A stretch of 5,527 nt of DNA from an uncultured Synergistia bacterium (lineage in GTDB: Bacteria > Eremiobacterota > SpSt-956 > JAKJGF01): contig CALARM010000795.1 of NCBI GenBank assembly GCA_937888925.1, forward strand, positions 1 to 5,527, written 5' to 3'. Positions 1-5,527 of the stretch are shown one piece after another. Positions within the stretch are counted from its first letter, which is position 1. Every line of letters starts with the position of its first letter. The notes under the pieces were generated by a model, which did no database searches, was not told the DNA's origin, and was given only the letters and a program-made list of their open reading frames with translations. The position numbers and the translations under genes are program-made.

Positions 1-1
1 C

Positions 2-205
2 AAATTATTTTTCTTCGTAAGAGCCTGTCAGGCAGAAGCTGATAAAATGGTTACTAATTTACCTGGTGCGGTAATCAGGGACTGTAAGAAAATAACTCTG
101 TCAAATTATGGTTATTGTCCTCCCGTCACGCGTCACGCTTTACGCGTCACGATTGCAAATATGATAAGGTTATTTTTTACAACCCCTTATTACCGCATAT
201 TATAA
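2..205 (+). CDS. Possible 3' end of a convergent plus-strand gene (weak)
   Basis: A frame on the plus strand is open from the left edge to a TAA at 203-205, 67 codons, while the other two plus frames hit stops within the first 45 bases. Its first half reads like ordinary protein (for example ACQAEADKMVTNLPGAVIRD). Its second half runs in frame through the heptamer array at 123-150, giving VTRHALRVT-like residues, and overlaps the last 6 bp of the kinase gene on the other strand. If real, the gene enters from the left and converges on the kinase. I recognise no family. An internal ATG at 47 has no clear Shine-Dalgarno, so a short separate gene is less likely than a truncated tail. A chance open frame is quite possible, and the repeat-derived tail argues that any original stop was lost or that the frame is not coding. 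Confidence 0.22.
   Translation, partial: KLFFFVRACQAEADKMVTNLPGAVIRDCKKITLSNYGYCPPVTRHALRVTIANMIRLFFTTPYYRIL
123..150 (-). repeat. Four tandem heptamers, consensus GTGACGC
   Basis: Read on the minus strand, four 7-nt units follow without gaps: GTGACGC (144-150), GTAAAGC (137-143), GTGACGC (130-136) and GTGACGG (123-129). The array is much richer in G+C than its AT-rich surroundings and lies about 50 bp past the kinase stop codon. It is a short degenerate tandem repeat of the kind often dispersed through bacterial intergenic DNA, comparable in period to the heptameric STRR repeats described in cyanobacteria. A related array with the same GTRA start lies at 5323-5343. No function is visible. 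It contains no inverted repeat long enough to act as an intrinsic terminator. Confidence 0.75.
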
Positions 206-2650
206 TATAATAACCTTTTCTATGACTTTTTTCAGTTCTTCTACAGAGTAAGGTTTTTGAATAAAACCTGCCAGTTCTTTTTCTGTAAAATGGTTTATGG
301 CAGCCTGTTCATTATATCCACTGGTAAGTATAACCTTTACATCAGGTTTAATACTTTTTAATTGTTTAAATACTTCTGATCCGTCCATATATGGCATGGT
401 CATATCCAGAATAACAAGAGAAATTTTATCTTTATTATTATTGAAGAGTTCAACAGTTTTTCTGCTGTCATTTTCTGTTAACACATTAAAATCAAGTTTT
501 TTTAACATTGCTTCCGCTACTGATAATACTGTCTGTTCATCATCTATAACCATAACAGTGTCTTTTATGTGGCTATTTCTATCTCTGTCTGTACAGGTAA
601 TTTCAAATTTTTCCGAAACAGGTAAGAAAACAGTAAAAGTCGAACCGTAACCTGGCTGGCTTGATACTGTTATAGTTCCATGGTGGCCCCTTACTATACC
701 GATTACTGCAGCAAGTCCCAGACCTCTTCCTGTGAATTTTGTCGTAAAGAACGGATCGAATATTTTATTCTGAATCTCCTCTGTTATTCCACTGCCTGTA
801 TCTTTTATTTCCAGATATACATAGTCTTTTTTCTGTAAATTTTTCGCCATAATATCTGAAACACATATCCTGTCGTAGTTTATTATGCCTGTCCTTATTG
901 TAATATCTCCATTATTATCTCCTATGGCTTCAGAAGCATTTATAATCAGATTCATAATCACCTGCTGTATCTGTGCAATATCTCCTTCTATAATGGGAAG
1001 ATCTTCAGGTAAATTATATGTTAATAAACATTTTTTTGAAACAGAAACTTCCACCAGTTTAGACATATTTTTTACGACTTCAGAAAGATTGACTGGTCTG
1101 ATAAGAAATTTTCCCATACCTGAATAAGCAAGCATTTGTTTTGTGAGATCGGCAGCACGACGGGATGATATTACTAGTTGTTGAATATATTCTTTTACAG
1201 GAGAATCTTTTGCTGTTTCCATAAGGGCCAGATCTGCATAGCCAAGTATTCCTGTGAGGATATTGTTGAAATCATGAGCTATACCTCCTGCCAGTATACC
1301 AAGACTTTCAAGCTTTTGAGTCTGCAGTAATTGTACTTCCAGTTTTCTTCTTTCTTCTTCAGCATTTTTTTGCTCTGTAATATCTACGACAATGCCTCTG
1401 AGACCTGCAGGTTTGCCTTCTATTATGATTGGAGATGAATATGATATAACGGGAAATCTTGTACCGTCTTTTTTCAGGACTGTATATTCACATCCGCCCG
1501 GTCTGCCCGTTGTCAGTACTTCTTTCATATTATTCGTTGCTTTTTCTCTGTCTTCCGGTGCAATTATTTGAAGAACATTAAATCCTTTCCTTACATCTTC
1601 CGGAGTATAACCGGTAACTTCATAGGCATAACGGTTTACAAAGATAAAATTCCCTTTGAGATCAAGTTCGAAAACTGTCTGAGGCAGCAAATCAGTCAAT
1701 TCTCTGTATCTCTGTTCACTTTCCATGAGTGCTTTTTCTGCTTTTTTTCTATCTGTAATATTACGGGCTATACCCAGGTAACCGGTATAGTTTTCATTTA
1801 TATCGAATACTGGTACTCCGCTTGTTTCTATAATAATTTCATCGCCATTTTTATGTAATACCAGATTTTCAAGATTTTTAAAGGATTTTTTTTCTTCTGC
1901 TATGGGAGTAAAGATTTCTCCTATCCTTTTTCCTTCTTCTTCCGGTCTGTGTTCCAGAGGAGTTGTACCCAGTATTTCTTCCTGTTTATAACCAATTAAA
2001 TCGGCTATATTTGGACTTATATAGATATATTCGTTTTTTTTATTTGTCTGCCATATGCAATCACTTGTGGATTCTACAAGATAACGAAAACGATCCCTGC
2101 TTTCTTTGAGATTTTTTTCCGCTTCCATCTGTTTTATGTGGCTTAAACCTTTATCTACAATAAAGTTTACAAAATCTATATAATAGGCCATGGTATTCTT
2201 TACCTGTTCTCTTGTAAAAACCGGTATTTTTTTTATTTCTGTCATATATTCATCCAGAGAAAAATTAAATTTTTTTGCCTGGTAAATAAAAAAATCCTCT
2301 TCAGGTTTTTCATCTTCATAAAAAAATTGGCCCAGAAGTAATGTGGCCAGATGTTTTTCCATAATTATAACAGGTAATGCGAGGTTTGAGAAACCTTTTT
2401 TACATTTATAATCAATAAATTTCTTTTCCTGAAGATATTGTCTTATATTATCATGACTTTCTTTGCATTCTTCCCAGGAAAGAGGATTCGCAGTATGAAA
2501 TTTTTTACATATTTCCTGCCATCCTGTACCGGCTAGAATATTATTATATATATCGACAATAAATACAGGAACAGGTGAAACCTTATAGAAAAGTTCCATT
2601 AAATGCTGAAGTTTTTGTATATCAATAATATCTGATAGTTTATATTCCAT
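200..2650 (-). CDS. Hybrid sensor histidine kinase, PocR-PAS-PAS-HisKA-HATPase-REC
   Basis: A soluble 816-residue hybrid histidine kinase that should autophosphorylate in response to a cytoplasmic signal and pass phosphate to its own receiver domain. Domains in order: PocR-type ligand-binding domain (about 5-170, with Cys48, Cys62 and Cys83 in the usual PocR spacing and an LGQFF strand); two PAS domains (about 184-305 and 311-431); HisKA dimerisation domain with phospho-acceptor His459 in AHDFNN; HATPase with N box Asn571, G1 box DTGSGI (617-622), F box FDPFFTTK (631-638) and G2 box GRGLGLA (641-647); receiver (about 697-814) with Asp703/Asp704, phospho-acceptor Asp749, Thr776 and Lys799. All catalytic residues are present. 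I see no membrane segment and no DNA-binding output domain, so signalling probably continues through an unseen HPt or regulator. The ATG overlaps mqnE by 11 bp, with only a weak AGAAGAG 12 nt upstream, suggesting translational coupling. PocR domains are proposed to bind small hydrocarbon-like compounds; the ligand here is unknown. Confidence 0.95.
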   Translation of the reverse strand: MEYKLSDIIDIQKLQHLMELFYKVSPVPVFIVDIYNNILAGTGWQEICKKFHTANPLSWEECKESHDNIRQYLQEKKFIDYKCKKGFSNLALPVIIMEKHLATLLLGQFFYEDEKPEEDFFIYQAKKFNFSLDEYMTEIKKIPVFTREQVKNTMAYYIDFVNFIVDKGLSHIKQMEAEKNLKESRDRFRYLVESTSDCIWQTNKKNEYIYISPNIADLIGYKQEEILGTTPLEHRPEEEGKRIGEIFTPIAEEKKSFKNLENLVLHKNGDEIIIETSGVPVFDINENYTGYLGIARNITDRKKAEKALMESEQRYRELTDLLPQTVFELDLKGNFIFVNRYAYEVTGYTPEDVRKGFNVLQIIAPEDREKATNNMKEVLTTGRPGGCEYTVLKKDGTRFPVISYSSPIIIEGKPAGLRGIVVDITEQKNAEEERRKLEVQLLQTQKLESLGILAGGIAHDFNNILTGILGYADLALMETAKDSPVKEYIQQLVISSRRAADLTKQMLAYSGMGKFLIRPVNLSEVVKNMSKLVEVSVSKKCLLTYNLPEDLPIIEGDIAQIQQVIMNLIINASEAIGDNNGDITIRTGIINYDRICVSDIMAKNLQKKDYVYLEIKDTGSGITEEIQNKIFDPFFTTKFTGRGLGLAAVIGIVRGHHGTITVSSQPGYGSTFTVFLPVSEKFEITCTDRDRNSHIKDTVMVIDDEQTVLSVAEAMLKKLDFNVLTENDSRKTVELFNNNKDKISLVILDMTMPYMDGSEVFKQLKSIKPDVKVILTSGYNEQAAINHFTEKELAGFIQKPYSVEELKKVIEKVIIL

Positions 2651-3755
2651 AATTACTTACAACTCTTCTGGGTATAAGACCTGCCTTTATAATTAAACAT
2701 TCAAAATCTTCGTTCTTCATAATCTCTCTGGTTTCTCCGCCGGCAGATTTAACAATCTTTTCTTCTATTGATGTACTTCCCAGATCATCGGCACCCATAT
2801 GCAGAGCTATTTCTATAAATTCCTGCCCCATATACATCCAGAGTGCTTTTATATGGTCAAAATTATCGAGCATAAGACGGGAGACTGCTATTACTTTCAG
2901 TATGTCATAAATATCAGTTTTTTCTTTTACCATATGTTCAAGTTCTGTATTATAAGGATGAAAGGTGAGAGGAACAAAAGCCATAAATCCTCCTGTTTTA
3001 TCCTGAAGGGCCCTTAATTTTATCATATGGTCTATTCTGTCTGCATATGATTCAATATGACCGTATAACATAGTGGCATTGGTGCGTATACCTTCTCTGT
3101 GTGCTTTTTCTGATACTTCCAGCCACCTGTCGCCTGAAATTTTTTGAGGAGCTATGATTTCCCTTATTTTACCATTGAATATTTCAGCTCCTCCGCCTGG
3201 AATAGAACCGAGTCCTGCTTTTTTCAGTCTCTTAAATACATTGTTTAAAGTAATTCCTTCTTTCCTGGATATATAGTCATATTCTACACATGTAAGAGCC
3301 TGTATGTGAAATTTTTCATTTATTTTCTTTATGCCAGAAAATATGTCTTCAAGATATGTGAGATTTATATGCCTGTTTACCCCTCCGACTATATGTATTT
3401 CTTCTACACCTGAGTCTCTATATTTTTCTACTTTTTTTAAGATGTCATCGACTGTCATAATATAGGAACCTTCTTCTCCGTCATCTTTTGAAAAAGCACA
3501 TATGGGACATTTCATTTCACAGATATTTGTATGGTTTATATTCAGATTATTTCCGTAAAAAGCAAAATCTCCGACCTTTTTTCTTCTTACGAAATCCGCA
3601 AGAAGGCCAGTTTCAAATATATTTTCATACTGAAAAAGAAAAATCCCCTCTTTTTCTGTAAGTCTTTCTTCTGAGAGGACTTTTCGGCCAATATCTCTGA
3701 TTAAGGGATGAGAAAGATATTTTATAAGATTATTATTTTCTATAGAATTATTCAT
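2640..3755 (-). CDS. mqnE: Aminofutalosine synthase MqnE, radical SAM enzyme
   Basis: A 371-residue radical SAM enzyme, the usual MqnE length. MqnE joins the enolpyruvyl product of MqnA (3-[(1-carboxyvinyl)oxy]benzoate) to the 5'-deoxyadenosyl radical from SAM, giving aminofutalosine in the futalosine route to menaquinone. The [4Fe-4S] ligands are Cys79, Cys83 and Cys86 in a CX3CX2C motif followed by AF. PGGGAEIF (186-193), NATMLYGHIE (226-235), the LQDKTGGFMAFVPLTFHP stretch and GADDLGST near the C-terminus are MqnE signatures and separate it from MqnC and CofH. Two departures stand out: Ile85 replaces the usual aromatic before the third Cys, and NR (127-128) follows HIVGG where most family members have HP. 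The start ATG has a modest AGGTA 5 nt upstream (3761-3765), and an in-frame stop at 3783-3785 limits upstream extension. No other mqn gene is in the window; the partner overlapping its 3' end is the PocR kinase. Confidence 0.92.
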   Translation of the reverse strand: MNNSIENNNLIKYLSHPLIRDIGRKVLSEERLTEKEGIFLFQYENIFETGLLADFVRRKKVGDFAFYGNNLNINHTNICEMKCPICAFSKDDGEEGSYIMTVDDILKKVEKYRDSGVEEIHIVGGVNRHINLTYLEDIFSGIKKINEKFHIQALTCVEYDYISRKEGITLNNVFKRLKKAGLGSIPGGGAEIFNGKIREIIAPQKISGDRWLEVSEKAHREGIRTNATMLYGHIESYADRIDHMIKLRALQDKTGGFMAFVPLTFHPYNTELEHMVKEKTDIYDILKVIAVSRLMLDNFDHIKALWMYMGQEFIEIALHMGADDLGSTSIEEKIVKSAGGETREIMKNEDFECLIIKAGLIPRRVVSNYGI

Positions 3756-3971
3756 AACATTACCTGTAATTAAAAAAATATGTTAAACTACAAAAAACCT
3801 CTATTTAATTTTACCATGTATTTGCATATTTTAGACATAATATTGTAAAAAACACTTTTTTTGAAAATTATATACTATATTTTTGTTTTTTTGATGGATT
3901 TTTATGTGTTTCTATATAATTGTCCCGTCTCATATTTACCCTGATTTTCTTTTTGAGCCACGCCGAAAAAA
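3756..3971. other. AT-rich spacer between the GS-like gene and mqnE
   Basis: This 216-bp gap is very rich in A and T, with several runs of five to seven A or T (for example around 3846-3862 and 3881-3892) that could give intrinsic curvature or UP-element-like contacts upstream of the mqnE promoter candidate. A weak A-T hairpin (A6-CAC-T7, about 3846-3861) is present, but no G+C-rich stem with a U-tract follows the GS-like stop codon, so I find no convincing terminator for that gene. No credible coding sequence is seen here on either strand. Confidence 0.6.
3808..3816 (-). promoter_or_regulatory. Candidate extended -10 of the mqnE-kinase operon
   Basis: On the minus strand TGGTAAAAT matches an extended -10 (TGnTATAAT, one mismatch), about 52 nt upstream of the mqnE ATG. 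The position 17 nt further upstream (TCTAAA) is a poor -35, which an extended -10 can tolerate. In DNA this AT-rich such matches arise by chance, so this is only the best candidate in the gap. Confidence 0.35.
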
Positions 3972-5306
3972 TTAATATTTTTCCATTAATAATTCCACTT
4001 CATCTGCCAGTTCGTATTCCGACATATTTTCCCATTCACTTCTTCTTACTGCCAGATAGGCACCTGAAAGTTCTGCTCCAAGGGCATTAAGAAGAACTCT
4101 ATTGGCTGTAAGATATTCTAAAGCAGAGCCAAGATCTGCAGGCAGTTTATCTATTCCTGCTGTTTTTCTTTCTTCTTCTGAGAGATTGCCCGGATCTGTA
4201 TTTACAGGTGCAGGAATGTCCATTTTCTGTCTTATACCGTCAATGCCTGCTGCAATAACAGCTCCCATGGCAAGATATGGATTTGCTGTGGCATCTGATG
4301 GTTTAAATTCAAACTGTTTGTATGAATTTGTTTTCGGGTCTGTTATAACTCTTACTGCAGCCTCACGGTTATCCACGCCCCAGCATCTGAAAGCTCCGCT
4401 CCAGTAATGAGGTTTTATTCGCCTGTACGAGTTTGTAGAAGGTGTCGTTATTGCCATAAGGGCAGGCATATGATGGAGCAGTCCTGCAATAAAGGATTTT
4501 GCTGTTTTTGACAATCCATAGGATTCTCTGGAGTTCGGAACAAGATTCTTTTCATTTTTCCAGAGGCTCAGATGTATGTGACATCCGCTCCCTGCCTTAT
4601 CCAGGAATATTTTTGGCAGAAAAGAGGCTTTCAATCCGTGATGTGATGCAACGGCTCTGACTGTTTCCCGGAAAGCAATCTGATTGTCTGCTGCTTTTAG
4701 CGGGTCTGTATATCTTATTGAAATTTCCTGCTGTCCGGGGCCTGATTCAGGATAGTACTGTTCTATAATCATACCCTGGGCTATGAGGTTTTCCGCTATT
4801 TCATTTATAATATGCTGATTTATATCCATTGATTGTGTGGAGGCAAAAACTGTATAATCTGCAGGTATAATTTCATCAGTTCCTGTTTTTAAGAGATAAA
4901 ATTCATTTTCAAAAGCTGTTTTAATCTCTATACCTTCTTTTTCTGCTTCCGATATCATTTTTTTGAGAAAGAGGCGGGAACAATAGGGCCAGTTTTTACC
5001 TTTTTGTTTCATATCTCCCATTACTCTGGCATGGGCAGGAGCATAGGGGAGGGTGTTGAAGCTTGACCAGTCAGGTACAAGTCTTACTTCACCGACAGGG
5101 CCAAGGCCTGCCCCTGGAACTACTGCATCATACATTACAGGAATTGCCTGTTGTGCAGCAGAAATTCCCACTCCATGAGCCATGTTGTCTTCCAGTGTAT
5201 CTATATGTATTGCTTTCCCTCTGATTATATTGGCATTATCACACCAGAGTATACGGATAAATTTTATGCCCGATGATTTTAGAGATGTTATAAATGCTTT
5301 GTCCAT
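3972..5306 (-). CDS. Glutamine synthetase-like ligase, probably not ammonium-using
   Basis: A 444-residue member of the GSI fold, full length, with the N-terminal beta-grasp (about 10-105) and catalytic domain (about 106-444). Family ATP, metal and glutamate residues are present: Glu133/Glu135 in AFENEF, Glu187 and Glu194 around ESGPGQQE, His243 and His245 in GSGCHIH, NSYRR (292-296), NREAAVR (313-319) and FEFKPSDATANPYLA (332-346). By motif alignment with Salmonella GlnA, the ammonium-site acids Asp50 and Glu327 correspond to Val46 and Trp302, and the adenylylation tyrosine segment is missing. This matches GS-like gamma-glutamyl-amine ligases (PuuA, GlnA3/GlnA4, FluG-like groups) rather than a housekeeping GlnA. 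A gamma-glutamylation or related ligase reaction is inferred; the substrate is not. The gene looks richer in G+C than its neighbours. The start is secured by AGGAGA 8 nt upstream. It is probably transcribed separately from mqnE, given the 216-bp gap. Confidence 0.9.
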   Translation of the reverse strand: MDKAFITSLKSSGIKFIRILWCDNANIIRGKAIHIDTLEDNMAHGVGISAAQQAIPVMYDAVVPGAGLGPVGEVRLVPDWSSFNTLPYAPAHARVMGDMKQKGKNWPYCSRLFLKKMISEAEKEGIEIKTAFENEFYLLKTGTDEIIPADYTVFASTQSMDINQHIINEIAENLIAQGMIIEQYYPESGPGQQEISIRYTDPLKAADNQIAFRETVRAVASHHGLKASFLPKIFLDKAGSGCHIHLSLWKNEKNLVPNSRESYGLSKTAKSFIAGLLHHMPALMAITTPSTNSYRRIKPHYWSGAFRCWGVDNREAAVRVITDPKTNSYKQFEFKPSDATANPYLAMGAVIAAGIDGIRQKMDIPAPVNTDPGNLSEEERKTAGIDKLPADLGSALEYLTANRVLLNALGAELSGAYLAVRRSEWENMSEYELADEVELLMEKY

Positions 5307-5314
5307 AGTTTCTG

Positions 5315-5320
5315 TCTCCT
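5315..5320 (-). promoter_or_regulatory. Strong ribosome binding site of the GS-like gene
   Basis: AGGAGA on the minus strand lies 8 nt before the ATG at 5306. It is the only strong Shine-Dalgarno among the three genes and fixes the start. A heptamer array begins 2 nt upstream of it, so repeats and ribosome site share the same leader. Confidence 0.85.
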
Positions 5321-5322
5321 TT

Positions 5323-5343
5323 GTAGTTAGTGAATAGTGAGTC
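5323..5343 (+). repeat. Three degenerate tandem heptamers, GTGAATA-like
   Basis: Three 7-nt units follow without gaps on the plus strand: GTAGTTA (5323-5329), GTGAATA (5330-5336) and GTGAGTC (5337-5343). Each starts GTR, and the second and third start GTGA, like the GTGACGC units at 123-150, which lie in the opposite orientation. The array sits in the predicted 5' leader of the GS-like gene, next to its ribosome binding site. With only three diverged units, chance cannot be excluded. Confidence 0.5.
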
Positions 5344-5377
5344 CTGTCCTATTCTTTTCTCTTTTCACTCTAATTAA

Positions 5378-5386
5378 ATTCTAACA
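5378..5386 (-). promoter_or_regulatory. Candidate -10 region of the GS-like gene
   Basis: TGTTAGAAT on the minus strand is an extended -10 match (TGnTATAAT, one mismatch), about 72 nt before the ATG, without a good -35. An alternative just upstream is TATAAC with TTCGAA 16 nt before it. Neither is decisive. I found no sigma-54 -24/-12 pair (GG-N10-GC) and no NtrC- or GlnR-type site, so classical nitrogen control is not evident. Confidence 0.3.
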
Positions 5387-5416
5387 GGTTATAAAATACA
5401 CTCTAATAATTCGAAT

Positions 5417-5438
5417 ATGTTTTAACATAATGTTAACA
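5417..5438. promoter_or_regulatory. Operator-like inverted repeat TTAACAT-A-ATGTTAA
   Basis: Positions 5422-5436 form a perfect 15-bp inverted repeat, TTAACAT and ATGTTAA around a single central A. A further ATGTT half-site at 5417-5421 pairs with AACAT at 5424-5428, making three half-sites of the same sequence in about 20 bp. This lies just upstream of the GS-like promoter candidates and is a reasonable binding site for a dimeric repressor or activator. It does not fit the GlnR/TnrA consensus TGTNAN7TNACA. The AT-rich sequence lowers its significance. Confidence 0.4.
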
Positions 5439-5466
5439 AAATCCTGCAGGATTTTTTATTTTTTTT
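5438..5466 (+). terminator. Palindrome plus T-runs, intrinsic terminator-like
   Basis: AAAATCCTGCAGGATTTT (5438-5455) is perfectly self-complementary and can fold as a 7-bp stem with a TGCA loop. On the plus strand it is followed by T-runs (5452-5457 and 5459-5466), the form of a rho-independent terminator for rightward transcription. On the minus strand the tail is only TTTTG, so leftward termination would be weaker, though bidirectional action is possible. No plus-strand gene is seen immediately before it, which makes its role unclear: it could end a minus-strand gene entering from the right, end a short plus-strand RNA, or insulate the GS-like gene. Confidence 0.5.
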
Positions 5467-5503
5467 ATATATAAAGAAATTCCCCTGTAAAGTAGGAAAT
5501 CTT

Positions 5504-5509
5504 TTGACA
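5504..5509 (+). promoter_or_regulatory. Possible -35 box of a divergent gene off the right edge
   Basis: A perfect TTGACA lies on the plus strand 18 nt before the window end. A -10 at the ideal 17-nt spacing would begin at 5527, where the first base is T, but the rest is outside the window. If real, a gene divergent from the GS-like gene starts beyond the right edge. A single hexamer is weak evidence. Confidence 0.25.
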
Positions 5510-5527
5510 GATATAGAATGTCTTTAT

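Noticed and set aside
23..33. Inverted repeat GCCTGTCAGGC near the left edge
   Set aside because: Five-bp arms with a 1-nt centre and no T-run after it on either strand; too small to call a terminator or operator.
123..150. CRISPR-like repeat array
   Set aside because: Units are 7 nt and contiguous with no spacers; no cas gene is present.
164..193. Possible hairpin just after the kinase stop (ATAAGG with CCTTAT)
   Set aside because: The stem needs a bulge, has a long AT loop and is not followed by a U-tract, so it is not a convincing terminator.
297..650. Plus-strand open frame of 117 codons
   Set aside because: Lies wholly antisense to the receiver and ATPase part of the kinase gene, whose motifs are all intact; no recognisable domain.
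885..1127. Plus-strand open frame of 80 codons
   Set aside because: Antisense shadow of the kinase HisKA/ATPase region; no domain recognised.
1568..1858. Plus-strand open frame of 96 codons
   Set aside because: Antisense to the PAS domains of the kinase; aromatic-rich composition reflects the complement of AT-rich codons.
2799..3017. Plus-strand open frame of 72 codons
   Set aside because: Antisense to the C-terminal third of mqnE, which carries conserved family motifs.
2640..3755. Identity as MqnC or CofH instead of MqnE
   Set aside because: PGGGAEIF, NATMLYGHIE and the following TGGFMAFVPL stretch are those of MqnE; MqnC-type ATMMFGH and CofH-type signatures are absent.
4102..4407. Plus-strand open frame of 101 codons
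   Set aside because: Antisense to conserved catalytic motifs of the GS-like gene.
5438..5527. C-terminal tail of a minus-strand gene entering from the right edge
   Set aside because: One minus-strand frame is open for about 30 codons down to a TAA near 5435 and another for 20 codons down to 5465, but neither tail is recognisable and such lengths are expected by chance.

Overview
The window holds three genes, all on the minus strand, in an AT-rich background. Read in the direction of transcription (right to left) they are a glutamine-synthetase-fold ligase (5306 to 3972), an aminofutalosine synthase of the futalosine menaquinone pathway (mqnE, 3755 to 2640), and a soluble hybrid histidine kinase with a PocR sensor domain (2650 to 200). 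All three are intact and show their main family motifs. The low G+C, the futalosine menaquinone route and the PocR/PAS/hybrid-kinase architecture suggest a menaquinone-using Gram-negative bacterium, probably anaerobic or microaerophilic (for example Desulfobacterota, Deferribacterota, Nitrospirota or spirochaete-like). The phylum cannot be fixed from this sequence alone.

mqnE and the kinase overlap by 11 bp, the kinase ATG lying inside the last codons of mqnE, so they form a translationally coupled pair. A 216-bp AT-rich gap with a candidate extended -10 precedes mqnE. The GS-like gene therefore probably has its own transcript, with a strong Shine-Dalgarno sequence and a 221-bp upstream region that holds most of the regulatory-looking structure: a heptamer array next to the Shine-Dalgarno, a perfect TTAACAT/ATGTTAA inverted repeat, an 18-bp palindrome followed by T-runs (terminator-like in the plus direction), and a perfect TTGACA hexamer close to the right edge that may start a divergent gene outside the window.

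The most informative details are these. The GS-like protein lacks both acidic residues that form the ammonium site of true glutamine synthetase, so it probably gamma-glutamylates some other amine, or has another ligase role. The PocR hybrid kinase is coupled to a quinone-biosynthesis gene. Short tandem repeats with a 7-nt period and a shared GTRA start occur at both ends of the gene block, in opposite orientation. A 67-codon frame open from the left edge on the plus strand, running through one of these arrays, may be the tail of a convergent gene, but this is weak. I see no CRISPR array, tRNA, rRNA, insertion sequence or phage gene.
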